38,305 nucleotides of DNA from Candidatus Bacteroides intestinavium (GTDB lineage: Bacteria > Bacteroidota > Bacteroidia > Bacteroidales > Bacteroidaceae): positions 1 through 38,305 of the forward strand of contig DWZE01000076.1 of the NCBI GenBank assembly GCA_019118325.1, given 5' to 3'. Position 1 is the first letter of the stretch. Each line of letters starts with the position of its first letter. Positions 1-8,700 of this stretch are shown here, one piece after another. The position numbers and the translations under genes were made by a program. The notes under the pieces were generated by a model. The model saw nothing but the letters and a program-made list of their open reading frames with translations, was not told the DNA's origin and searched no databases.

Positions 1-112
1 CACTGATTAAACAGATTTTCGCAGATTTGTCTAACTGTAAATCAACGAAGTATAATCAGTGGTCATCTGTCGCATCTGCGTCATCTGCGTGCCATTTTAT
101 ATTTTGACACAC
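1..112. repeat. Truncated copy of 144-bp inverted-repeat (REP-like) element
   Basis: Positions 1-112 match 9685-9796 with only two differences (positions 33 and 59), so this is a second copy of the element at 9653-9796. The left terminal arm lies outside the window. The right arm ends at about 112, and four more bases (to 116) are shared. It lies 24-28 bp downstream of the stop codon of the minus-strand gene at 140-703, so that gene's transcript would run into it. Its likely role is a transcript-ending or 3'-stabilising hairpin; this is inferred from position and structure. Confidence 0.85.
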
Positions 113-139
113 TCTCCCCGAAATCTGGACACGGGAGAA

Positions 140-703
140 TCACCGGGCCTCGTCCGGTTTGCCGGTGGGTTTGTCTCCTTGGTGCGGAAACCGTTCCGGT
201 TGTGCGAGCTTCATCGCTTTCCAACGGGCATACTGTTCGTCAGTCAGAATCTTCTTCATCTTCTTGTCGCGCTTCTCGGCTTGTTTCCTTTGTTTCTCGG
301 CCCGTTCCTCAAGGTCGCTTGGAGGCATCCCCATCCTTGGGGGGAAATCACCCTCGCCCATCTGCGGTGGGAAATTCCCTCCGTTGCCGCCGGGAGGACG
401 CATCCCGTCCGGGGGCGGCATCAAGTGGCCGTTTTCAGGACGACCAGAGCGAGCTTTCAGCCGTGCCTTTTGCTCTTTGAGACTCAGTTTATAAATTTTC
501 TTATACTGCTTGTCAGTCAGTTGCAGGGCCTCTTTCAGACGGTCGGTCTGAGCCTTGGCCTCTCTTTCGGGATCGGGTGGTTCGACCATCCGGCGTTCCG
601 GGCCTTGCAGGGAGTCGGGACGTTCATCCCTCCCGGCTTCTTGTGCGACAAGCTGACACAAGCTGAGGCAAACCGCGCCGGCGATTAACATAAATCTTTT
701 CAT
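140..703 (-). CDS. Secreted DUF4890-like protein
   Basis: The predicted product is 187 aa. It has an N-terminal signal peptide (MKRFMLIAGAVCLSLCQLVAQ) with no lipobox, so it is probably periplasmic. The mature part is highly charged. An LTDKQYKKIYKLSLKEQKAR segment near residues 60-80 is followed by a Pro/Gly/Met-rich stretch (about 90-130) and a second helical LTDEQYARW-type segment (about 153-165). Paired helices of this kind (LTxxQ..K) recall Spy/CpxP-like and DUF4890 proteins of Bacteroides, which are small periplasmic proteins of unproven function. The gene stands alone, with a good TAnnTTTG promoter upstream and the hairpin repeat at 1-112 just downstream. The domain name is assigned from memory of the family; any chaperone or stress role would be inference. 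Confidence 0.75.
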   Translation of the reverse strand: MKRFMLIAGAVCLSLCQLVAQEAGRDERPDSLQGPERRMVEPPDPEREAKAQTDRLKEALQLTDKQYKKIYKLSLKEQKARLKARSGRPENGHLMPPPDGMRPPGGNGGNFPPQMGEGDFPPRMGMPPSDLEERAEKQRKQAEKRDKKMKKILTDEQYARWKAMKLAQPERFPHQGDKPTGKPDEAR

Positions 704-731
704 CGTTACTAACTGGAATTAAGTTGCAAGG

Positions 732-762
732 CAAAGATATGCACCCGAAGAAACGGCTGCAA
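732..762 (-). promoter_or_regulatory. Promoter of the DUF4890-like gene
   Basis: Read on the minus strand there is TATCTTTG (732-739), a full match to the Bacteroidetes -7 box TAnnTTTG. A TTG at 760-762 lies 20 bp upstream, the spacing expected of the -33 element. The inferred leader is about 20-25 nt. Confidence 0.7.
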
Positions 763-816
763 ATAAAAACTACGTTCGGGCGTTTTTCGTCGACCAAGCC
801 TTTCTGCAAGCGCTTT

Positions 817-868
817 TAAATAGAAAAGCGCGCAGGTGATGCCGTCTCATGCAGCATCATCTGTGCGC
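817..868 (-). terminator. Probable typA terminator (minus strand)
   Basis: An inverted repeat of 15 nt (828-842 and 854-868, 13 of 15 paired, 11-nt loop) is followed on the minus strand by a short T-rich run (TTTTCTATTT). It is the first terminator-like structure met by typA transcripts. The repeat element at 966-1170 would therefore lie in the typA 3' untranslated region. Confidence 0.5.
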
Positions 869-958
869 TATATCTCAAGCCTGTTCGGTTTTCCTTCCTG
901 AGGATTTCAGAATCCGGCCGGGCAAAATCTGCACAGGCTTTTAAACTCGCTTTTATAA

Positions 959-1177
959 GGAGTATACCCGTTGGCGGAATTAATCGGGTCATGAAAGGCC
1001 ACGGGCAGAGATATCTGCGGGCAAGGGCGGAGATATCTGCGAGCAAGGACGGGGATATCTGCGGGCGAGGACGGAGATATCTGCGAACAAAAGCGAAGAC
1101 ATCCCCCCGCAATGCCGTGTAATGGACCGATGGCATAAAGTGCATACGAATCCTAATTCCGCCAACGGGTGGAGTAT
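959..1177. mobile_element. MITE-like element, copy A, with target duplication
   Basis: The element spans 966-1170 (205 bp). Its ends are 17-bp perfect inverted repeats, ACCCGTTGGCGGAATTA at 966-982 and its complement at 1154-1170. They are flanked by the direct repeat GGAGTAT (959-965 and 1171-1177), which reads as a target-site duplication. The interior carries palindromes centred on AGATATCT starting at 1009, 1031, 1053 (GGATATCT), 1075 and 1097 (decayed, AGACATCC), each exactly 22 bp apart. The reverse complement of copy C (25717-25898) aligns along the whole length. No credible protein is encoded. The features suggest a non-autonomous transposable element; the transposase source is unknown. 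Confidence 0.75.
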
Positions 1178-1188
1178 ATGTCCGTGCC

Positions 1189-2994
1189 TCAGTCTTTGCG
1201 GTTTGCCCGCTTGCGCTCCAGCTCGTCCAGGATGACCTTGCGCATCCGCATTGATTTGGGAGTGACTTCGACGTATTCGTCCGCCTTGATGTACTCCAGT
1301 GCCTCTTCCAGCGAGAACTGCACGGGGGGAATCAGGCGCGCCTTCTCGTCCGAACCGCTGGCACGCATATTGGTCAGTTTCTTGCTCTTGGTGACGTTCA
1401 CCACCAGGTCGTTCTCGTGGCTGTGCTCGCCCACCACCTGTCCGGCATAGACCTCTTCCTGCGGGAAGATGAAGAAGCGTCCGCGGTCCTGCAGCTTGTC
1501 GATGGCGTAAGCGAAGGCTGTGCCGGTCTCCATGGCAATCATCGAGCCATTGGTGCGACGTTCGATTTCGCCCTTGTAGGGTTGATATTCCTTGAAACGG
1601 TGTGCCATGATGGCTTCACCGGCACTGGCGGTCAACACGTTGGTTCGCAGGCCGATGATGCCGCGCGACGGCATGTCGAACTCCAGGTTTACCCGGTCGC
1701 CGCCGGCTGTCTCCATCTTCACCATTTCGCCTTTGCGGCGTGTCACCATGTCTATTATCTTGCTGGCGTATTCTTCCGGTACGTTGATGGTCAGTTCCTC
1801 CACCGGTTCGCAACGCACGCCGTCTATCTCCTTGAAGATGACCTGCGGCTGGCCTACCTGCAACTCATAGCCCTCGCGGCGCATCGTCTCAATGAGCACG
1901 GAGAGGTGCAACACGCCGCGGCCCGACACGACCCACTTGCCGTCTTCCTCACTCTTGCGGACACGCAAGGCCAGGTTCTTATCCAATTCCTTCATCAAGC
2001 GGTCCTGAATGTGGCGCGAAGTGACGAACTTTCCTTCGCGGCCGAAGAAGGGCGAATCGTTGATGGTAAACAACATGCTCATCGTCGGCTCGTCAATGGC
2101 GATAGGGGGCAGCGGTTCGGGATTCTCGTAATCGCAAATGGTATCGCCTATCTCGAAGCCCTCGATGCCCACCAGTGCACAGATGTCGCCGGACGATACC
2201 TCGGGCACGCGCTTGCGGCCCATGCCTTCGAAGGTATGCAATTCCTTGATTTTGGTCTTCAGGATACTGCCGTCACGCTTGGCCAGAGATACGTTCATGC
2301 CTTCTTTCAGCGTGCCGCGGTGTACACGCCCCACGGCAATGCGCCCCGTGTAGGACGAGTAATCCAGCGACGTGACCAGCATCTGGGGCGTGCCTTCCAG
2401 TTGTTGCGGGGCGGGGATATGTTCGATAATGCAGTCCAGCAGGGCGGTGATATCTTCCGTCGGTTGTTTCCAGTCGGTGCTCATCCAGTTGTTCTTGGCC
2501 GAACCGTAGATGACGGGGAAGTCCAGCTGCTCTTCCGTGGCGTTGAGGCTGAACATCAGGTCGAATACCATCTCGTACACCTCTTCGGGGCGACAGTTGG
2601 GCTTGTCCACCTTGTTCACCACCACGATGGGCTTCAGGCCGATTTGCAAGGCCTTTTGCAAAACGAAGCGCGTCTGTGGCATGGGACCTTCGAAGGCGTC
2701 TACCAGCAGCAGGCAACCGTCGGCCATGTTGAGCACGCGCTCCACCTCGCCGCCGAAGTCGCTGTGTCCCGGGGTATCAATAATGTTTATTTTGGTTCCT
2801 TTGTAGTTAATAGAGACGTTCTTGGAGAGGATGGTGATGCCCCGTTCTCGCTCCAGGTCGTTGTTATCCAGCATTAACTCACCTGTGCTCTGGTTGTTCC
2901 GGAAGAGGTGTCCGGCCAGCAGCATCTTGTCTACCAATGTAGTCTTGCCATGGTCCACGTGGGCAATGATGGCAATGTTTCTAATGTTCTGCAT
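1189..2994 (-). CDS. typA: Ribosome-associated GTPase TypA/BipA
   Basis: The product is a translational GTPase of about 601 aa (E. coli BipA is close to this size). It binds ribosomes and affects 50S assembly and stress or cold adaptation in studied bacteria. Visible GTPase motifs are G1 AHVDHGKTT (residues 11-19), the switch region ERERGITI, G3 [10 protein letters not shown] and G4 NKVD. Elongation-factor-like domain II and EF-G-like C-terminal domains follow, ending in the BipA-specific C-terminal region. The frame can be extended to a GTG at 3018, but that GTG overlaps the TATCTTTG promoter box (3018-3025). Transcription should start downstream of it, so the ATG at 2994 ([10 protein letters not shown]) is chosen; it also matches the usual family start. 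The gene is monocistronic and its 3' side carries repeat element A. Confidence 0.95.
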   Translation of the reverse strand: MQNIRNIAIIAHVDHGKTTLVDKMLLAGHLFRNNQSTGELMLDNNDLERERGITILSKNVSINYKGTKINIIDTPGHSDFGGEVERVLNMADGCLLLVDAFEGPMPQTRFVLQKALQIGLKPIVVVNKVDKPNCRPEEVYEMVFDLMFSLNATEEQLDFPVIYGSAKNNWMSTDWKQPTEDITALLDCIIEHIPAPQQLEGTPQMLVTSLDYSSYTGRIAVGRVHRGTLKEGMNVSLAKRDGSILKTKIKELHTFEGMGRKRVPEVSSGDICALVGIEGFEIGDTICDYENPEPLPPIAIDEPTMSMLFTINDSPFFGREGKFVTSRHIQDRLMKELDKNLALRVRKSEEDGKWVVSGRGVLHLSVLIETMRREGYELQVGQPQVIFKEIDGVRCEPVEELTINVPEEYASKIIDMVTRRKGEMVKMETAGGDRVNLEFDMPSRGIIGLRTNVLTASAGEAIMAHRFKEYQPYKGEIERRTNGSMIAMETGTAFAYAIDKLQDRGRFFIFPQEEVYAGQVVGEHSHENDLVVNVTKSKKLTNMRASGSDEKARLIPPVQFSLEEALEYIKADEYVEVTPKSMRMRKVILDELERKRANRKD

Positions 2995-3017
2995 ATTATA
3001 CCTATTGTTTCCGGGCA

Positions 3018-3025
3018 CAAAGATA
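3018..3025 (-). promoter_or_regulatory. typA -7 box
   Basis: TATCTTTG on the minus strand matches TAnnTTTG. It leaves about 23 nt before the ATG at 2994 and overlaps the alternative GTG, which argues against the longer start. No clear TTG is seen at the -33 position. Confidence 0.55.
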
Positions 3026-3254
3026 CGGGTTATTCGGCAGATATCCTACATTTTTGTTCCAGTTCCTCCGTCAGCCCGGTTCCTGGACGTTTTTCACTAT
3101 CCGTCGCCCGGTGCCGCGCGTCCGTTGGCTGAAGTTGACGCCCGCGAGGTGGACTTCCCTTGGGTCGGTGGCATGGGGGAGGGCGATGAAGAGCACATCC
3201 TGTCTGTCCGGAATCGTTTTTTCCGCTTCCGGATGAAAAACTTTATCCAATCCC
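3026..3254. other. typA-rpsO divergent intergenic region
   Basis: This stretch between the divergent typA and rpsO promoters shows no convincing gene. A minus-strand frame beginning at 3261 would give about 56 residues of low-complexity S/P/R-rich sequence; I do not regard it as coding. No repeat or strong structured RNA was recognised. Confidence 0.4.
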
Positions 3255-3284
3255 TTGCCATGTAAAAGATAATCCGTACCTTTG
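3255..3284 (+). promoter_or_regulatory. rpsO promoter
   Basis: TTG at 3255-3257 and TACCTTTG at 3277-3284, 19 bp apart, make a near-ideal Bacteroidetes -33/-7 pair. The leader before the rpsO ATG is about 35 nt. Confidence 0.8.
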
Positions 3285-3326
3285 CGCCCCGTAACGAGAC
3301 TTATTAATCATTTATTCATTAAAACT

Positions 3327-3596
3327 ATGTATTTAGACGCTGCTAAAAAGCAAGAAATCTTCAGCAAGTACGGAAAGTCTAACACTGATACTGGTTCCGC
3401 TGAGTCCCAGATTGCTTTGTTTTCCTACCGTATTGCCCGTCTGACTGAGCACCTGAAGCTCAACAGAAAAGATTATAGCACTGAAAGAGCTCTGACCATG
3501 CTGGTTGGTAAGCGCCGCGCCCTCTTGGACTATCTGAAGGACCGCGACATCGAACGCTACCGCGCCATCGTGAAGGAGTTGGGCTTGCGCAAGTAA
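3327..3596 (+). CDS. rpsO: 30S ribosomal protein S15
   Basis: The product is an 89-aa small-subunit primary binding protein that contacts 16S rRNA helices 20-22 and bridge elements. The recognisable S15 signature runs from DTGSAESQIALFSYRI (about residues 16-31), through LTEHLKLNRKDYSTERAL, to LVGKRRALLDYL and the C-terminal ERYRAIVKELGLRK. The length is that of the family. The frame is open upstream to a TTG at 3282, but that codon is inside the TACCTTTG promoter box, so MYLDAAKK at 3327 is the start. It is monocistronic, with its own promoter and an intrinsic terminator directly after the stop. Confidence 0.97.
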   Translation: MYLDAAKKQEIFSKYGKSNTDTGSAESQIALFSYRIARLTEHLKLNRKDYSTERALTMLVGKRRALLDYLKDRDIERYRAIVKELGLRK

Positions 3597-3623
3597 TCCG
3601 CTTGCTTGCATCGAGACAAAAGG

Positions 3624-3653
3624 AGAGGGACCTGCACCGGTTCCTCTTTTTTT
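3624..3653 (+). terminator. rpsO intrinsic terminator
   Basis: A 9-bp stem (3624-3632 AGAGGGACC with 3639-3647 GGTTCCTCT, one G-U pair) has a 6-nt loop and is followed by a T run to 3653. Confidence 0.85.
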
Positions 3654-3938
3654 ATGTCCTATTCGAAATCTTCTATACTCCGCACGGGATGAATTTGTGC
3701 ATTTTAGTGCCGGTTAAAAATCGCTTTCTCTCATGTTAATGATAGCATTCTCGTATGAGCTAAATTTCAACATCTACTAAATGCAGACAAATCACATATA
3801 TATATAAGTATCCTCCGTCCGTCACCCTCAACACCCTGGAGAAGCAGAGAACGGGTGAATTGCCATATTCACTTTGCAGATAGTGTTACGGATATATAAA
3901 AGAGCATTTTATTGCAGAAAAAATCCACAGGATGGGCA
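3654..3938. other. AT-rich intergenic region upstream of pckA
   Basis: This is a stretch of about 285 bp with no gene. It includes an alternating TA tract near 3798-3808 and is clearly richer in A/T than its surroundings. The pckA promoter follows. I see no operator or riboswitch that I can name. Confidence 0.4.
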
Positions 3939-3967
3939 TTGTCATATACAGAAAAATGCTACTTTTG
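3939..3967 (+). promoter_or_regulatory. pckA promoter
   Basis: TACTTTTG at 3960-3967 fits TAnnTTTG, and TTG at 3939-3941 is 18 bp upstream. The leader would be about 60 nt. Confidence 0.7.
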
Positions 3968-4032
3968 CAGGCGGAAAACGAAAGGTAAAAAGAAAATCAT
4001 CAACCAAATACCAATTTAATAACTTAAAGAAA

Positions 4033-5640
4033 ATGGCTAATTTAGATTTAAGCAAGTATGGTATCGTGGACGTGAAGGAGATTCTCCACAATCCGTCTTA
4101 CGAAGTATTGTTCGAAGAAGAGACCAAAGCTGGTCTGGAAGGCTATGAAAAAGGCCAGGTTACGGAACTCGGTGCCGTAAACGTGATGACCGGTATCTAC
4201 ACGGGCCGTTCGCCTAAGGACAAATTCTTTGTATACAATGAAGCCAGCAAGGACACTGTATGGTGGACTTCTGATGAATATAAGAACGACAACAAACCCT
4301 GCTCTGAAGAGGCTTGGGCTGACTTGAAGGCTAAGGCTGTGAAGCAGTTGAGCGGCAAGCGTCTGTTCGTGATGGATACGTTCTGTGGCGCTAACCCCGC
4401 TACTCGTCTGAAAGTGCGCTTCATCATGGAAGTAGCATGGCAGGCTCACTTCGTGAAGAATATGTTCATCCGTCCGACGGAAGAGGAACTGGCCAACTAC
4501 GGTGAACCCGACTTCGTATCCTTCAACGCTGCCAAGGCTAAGGTTGAGAACTACAAGGAACTGGGCTTGAACTCTGAAACGGCTACTGTCTTCAACCTGA
4601 AGACCAACGAACAGGTTATCCTGAACACGTGGTACGGCGGTGAGATGAAGAAGGGTATCTTCTCCATCATGAACTACCTGAACCCGCTGCGTGGCATCGC
4701 TTCCATGCACTGCTCTGCCAACACGAACATGGAAGGTACCGATACGGCTATCTTCTTCGGTCTGTCCGGCACGGGTAAGACTACGCTGTCCACTGACCCG
4801 AAGCGTCTGCTCATCGGCGACGACGAACACGGCTGGGACGACGAAGGCGTGTTCAACTACGAGGGCGGTTGCTATGCCAAGGTTATCAACCTCGACAAGG
4901 AGAGTGAACCCGATATCTACAACGCCATCAAGCGCGATGCTCTGCTGGAGAATGTAACGGTTGATGCCAACGGCGTAATCGACTTCGCTGACAAGAGCGT
5001 GACGGAGAACACCCGCGTATCTTATCCTATCTATCATATCAACAACATCGTGAAGCCCGTATCGAAGGGTCCTCACGCTCATCAGGTAATCTTCCTGTCT
5101 GCCGATGCCTTCGGTGTACTGCCTCCCGTATCCATCCTGGACGACCAGCAGGCTCAGTACTACTTCCTGTCCGGTTTCACGGCTAAGTTGGCCGGTACGG
5201 AACGTGGCATCACGGAACCCACTCCGACGTTCTCCGCTTGCTTCGGCGCAGCTTTCTTGAGCTTGCACCCGACGAAGTATGCTGAAGAGTTGGTTAAGAA
5301 GATGAACAAGGTTGGCGCTAAGGCTTATTTGGTGAACACCGGCTGGAACGGCAGCGGCAAGCGTATCTCTATCCGCGATACGCGCGGCATCATCGACGCC
5401 ATCCTGGACGGCTCCATTGACAAGGCTCCGACGAAGACGATCCCGTACTTCAACTTCGTAGTTCCGACAGAATTGCCGGGCGTAGATCCGAAGATCCTCG
5501 ATCCTCGCGATACGTATGCTGAGGCTGCCCAGTGGGAAGAGAAGGCTAAAGACCTGGCTGGCCGCTTCATCAAGAACTTCGCTAAGTTCGAAGGCAACGA
5601 AGCCGGTAAGGCGCTGGTTGCTGCAGGCCCGAAGCTCTAA
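4033..5640 (+). CDS. pckA: Phosphoenolpyruvate carboxykinase (ATP)
   Basis: The 535-aa cytosolic enzyme interconverts oxaloacetate plus ATP with phosphoenolpyruvate, CO2 and ADP. In gut Bacteroidales it is generally thought to run in the carboxylating direction, feeding succinate and propionate formation. Visible motifs are the substrate-binding [10 protein letters not shown] (residues 56-65), the kinase-1a P-loop [13 protein letters not shown] (about 243-255), the metal-binding GDDEHGWDD just after, and the C-terminal [11 protein letters not shown] segment. The frame continues upstream to 3874, but that extension crosses the promoter and has no family similarity. The ATG at 4033 ([10 protein letters not shown]) gives the normal family length. 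The gene has its own promoter and terminator. Codon choice is strongly biased, as expected of a highly expressed gene. Confidence 0.97.
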   Translation: MANLDLSKYGIVDVKEILHNPSYEVLFEEETKAGLEGYEKGQVTELGAVNVMTGIYTGRSPKDKFFVYNEASKDTVWWTSDEYKNDNKPCSEEAWADLKAKAVKQLSGKRLFVMDTFCGANPATRLKVRFIMEVAWQAHFVKNMFIRPTEEELANYGEPDFVSFNAAKAKVENYKELGLNSETATVFNLKTNEQVILNTWYGGEMKKGIFSIMNYLNPLRGIASMHCSANTNMEGTDTAIFFGLSGTGKTTLSTDPKRLLIGDDEHGWDDEGVFNYEGGCYAKVINLDKESEPDIYNAIKRDALLENVTVDANGVIDFADKSVTENTRVSYPIYHINNIVKPVSKGPHAHQVIFLSADAFGVLPPVSILDDQQAQYYFLSGFTAKLAGTERGITEPTPTFSACFGAAFLSLHPTKYAEELVKKMNKVGAKAYLVNTGWNGSGKRISIRDTRGIIDAILDGSIDKAPTKTIPYFNFVVPTELPGVDPKILDPRDTYAEAAQWEEKAKDLAGRFIKNFAKFEGNEAGKALVAAGPKL

Positions 5641-5678
5641 TTCAGAATAGGTATTAGATTTCTCGATAAATTCAGTGG

Positions 5679-5716
5679 AAGGGACTCTGACGCGTTCGGG
5701 GTCCCTTTCTTTTTTA
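5679..5716 (+). terminator. pckA intrinsic terminator
   Basis: Stem AAGGGAC (5679-5685) pairs with GTCCCTT (5701-5707) and is followed by a T-rich run to about 5716. It rules out the longer upstream start (5675) of the next gene. Confidence 0.8.
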
Positions 5717-5743
5717 TCATTACGGCACATCCTCTTAACAATT

Positions 5744-8700
5744 ATGATCATGAACAGAATCATTCCTTTCGGCAAGGCCTGGCGAGTGCTTCCGTCTGCC
5801 TTGCTGTTGTCTGCATCGCTGGTGTGTGGTAGTGTGCAGGCAGTTTCCGCCGAAACGGCAGAAAATGTTACCGAAGCTACGCTGGACATCCGCATCGTGG
5901 ATATACTGCCTCTTAATTCCACGACCGTGGAAGTTATCTTCTCCAACCAACAACGCCTGACGCTGGATTTCTATGGCAACCATATCTTCCGCCTGTTCCA
6001 AGACCCTATGGGCGGAATCCTGCGTGATCCGGTGGCAGAGCCCGAAGCCAAAATCCTGGTAGACCAGCCGCGCCGGGCGGTAGGTCCGCTGAAAATCGGG
6101 CGGGAGGCCAACCAGTTGTCTGTTGAGACGGACCGGGTGCGGGTGACATTTGACAAGCATTCGACCCTGATGAGCGTGACGGACCTCCGGACTGGGCGCG
6201 TTGTGTTGGAAGAAGCCGCCCCTGTGGCTTTTGACAAGAAGCAGGTGGCCGTGACGCTGAAAGAACAGCCGCAGGAATACTTCTACGGCGGCGGCGTGCA
6301 GAACGGCCGCTTCTCGCACAAAGGCAGGGCCATTGCCATCGAGAACCAGAACAGCTGGACGGACGGTGGCGTGGCTTCGCCCAACCCTTTCTATTGGTCC
6401 ACGGCCGGATATGGCATCCTGTGGCATACCTTTGCCCAGGGTGAATATGACTTCGGACGCAAACAGCAGGGACTCGTCACGCTGAGCCATCAGACGGACT
6501 ATCTGGACCTCTTCGTCCTGGTGAACGAACGTCCCGTAGACCTGCTGAACGACTATTACCAACTGACGGGGCACCCCGTCCTGCTGCCCAAGTTCGGCTT
6601 TTACGAGGGTCATCTCAATGCCTATAACCGCGACTATTGGAAGGAGGACACGACGGGCATCCTCTTCGAGGACGGCAAGCGTTACAAGGAAAGCCAGAAG
6701 GACAACGGCGGCATCAAGGAGTCGCTGAATGGCGAGAAGCAGAACTACCAGTTCTCCGCCCGGGCCGTCATCGACCGCTACAAGGCGCACGATATGCCCC
6801 TGGGCTGGTTACTGCCCAACGACGGCTATGGGGCTGGTTACGGACAGACCGGCACCCTGGACGGGAATATCCAGAACCTGAGAAACCTGACGGACTATGC
6901 CCACGAAAACGGTGTGGAGATAGGTCTGTGGACACAGTCGGACCTGCATCCTAAGGAAGGCGTGGAACCGCTGCTCCAGCGCGACATCGTGAAGGAGGTG
7001 CGCGATGCAGGCGTGCGTGTGCTCAAGACGGACGTGGCCTGGGTAGGCGCCGGATACTCTTTCGGACTGAACGGCATCACGGACGTGGCGCAGATTATGA
7101 CTTACTACGGCCACAATGCCCGTCCCTTCATCATCAGTCTGGACGGCTGGGCCGGTACGCAACGCTATGCCGGCATCTGGTCTGGCGACCAGACGGGCGG
7201 CAACTGGGAGTATATCCGTTTCCACATCCCCACCTACATCGGTTCCGGCTTGTCGGGAAATCCCAACATCACGTCGGACATGGACGGCATTTTCGGCGGC
7301 AAGAATCTCGTGGTCAACACACGCGATTTCCAGTGGAAGACCTTCACGCCCATGCAGCTCAACATGGACGGCTGGGGTTCCAATGAGAAGTATCCTCACG
7401 CCTTGGGCGAACCTGCTACTTCCATCAACCGCTGGTACCTGAAGCTGAAATCCGAACTGATGCCCTACGCCTACAGCATTGCCCGCGAGGCCGTGGACGG
7501 ATTGCCCATGATGCGTGCGCTGTTCCTGGAATATCCCAATCGCTACACATGGGGCAAGTCCACGCAATATGAATACCTCTACGGGCCTTATTTTCTGGTG
7601 GCTCCCATATACCAATCCACCAAGGCCGATGACGAAGGCAACGACGTGCGCAACGGCATCTACCTGCCCGAAGGTACGTGGATAGACTACTTCAACGGCG
7701 ACGTGTACGAGGGCGGACGCATCATCAACAACTTCGATGCTCCGTTGTGGAAATTGCCGGTGTTCGTGAAGAGCGGCGCCATCATTCCCCTGGTCAACCC
7801 CAACAACAACGTGCACGAGATAGACCGCTCCCTGCGCATCTACGAGCTTTATCCGGACGATTACAGCGCCTTCCATGAATATGACGACGACGGCACGACG
7901 GAAGCCTACCGGACGGAAGAGGCCTTTGCCCGCACGTATATCGAGTCGCAGACGGATGACAAGGGGCGTGTGACCATCACCATTCATCCCACGGAAGGCT
8001 CCTTTGACGGAATGGTCAGGGAGAAGGCCACCGAGTTGCGCGTCAATGTCACGGCCCGGCCCAAGAAGGTGACGGCCCGTATCGGCGGGAAGAAAGTGAA
8101 GCTGGTGGAAGTGACTTCGCCGGAAGCCTTCCAGCAGGGCGAGAATGTCTGCTTCTACGAGGAAGCCCCCAACCTGAACCGTTTTGCCACACCGGGCACG
8201 CCCTTTGCAAAGGTGGTCATCACCAAGAACCCGCAACTGCGCGTGAAGCTGGCCAAGAGCGACATCACGGTTGCTGCCACGGAGGTATTCATCGAGGGGT
8301 ATGCCTTTGAGCCTGCCAGTCGGCTGACCCATACAGGGGAGCTTGCCGCACCGACGGTAACGACCAGCGAGGAGAAGAATGTCACTGCCTACACCATGCT
8401 GCACACTTGGATGCCGGTGGAGAATGCAGACTACTATGAAATCCTGTTCGACAGCATGACCTATAGCACCATCCGCGACACCGAACTCCTCTTCGAGGAC
8501 CTGCAGCCGGAGACGTCCTACCAATTCCAGTTACGTGCCGTCAACAAGGACGGGCATTCAGACTGGACAGCCTTCTGCTTCACCACGAAGTCCGATCCCT
8601 TGCAGTTTGCCATCCGCGGCATCACGGGTACCACCAGCATCCGCAACCAGGGAGGTTCGTTGCGCCGCCTCTTCGATTTCGAGGAGGGCGAATTGTGGCA

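Noticed and set aside
1009..1104. CRISPR array
   Set aside because: The units are contiguous 22-bp degenerate palindromes without unique spacers of 30 bp or more, and no cas genes are present. The same applies to 14404-14481.
3095..3261. Small minus-strand gene upstream of rpsO
   Set aside because: The frame from 3261 gives low-complexity residues, overlaps the rpsO -33 element and has no recognisable ribosome-binding site or family.
3654..4032. Riboswitch upstream of pckA
   Set aside because: No conserved aptamer or terminator/antiterminator pairing was recognised, and the promoter leaves only about 60 nt of leader.
3874..4032. N-terminal extension of pckA
   Set aside because: The added 53 residues cross the promoter TTG and TACTTTTG boxes and lack similarity to the family; the ATG at 4033 gives the normal length.
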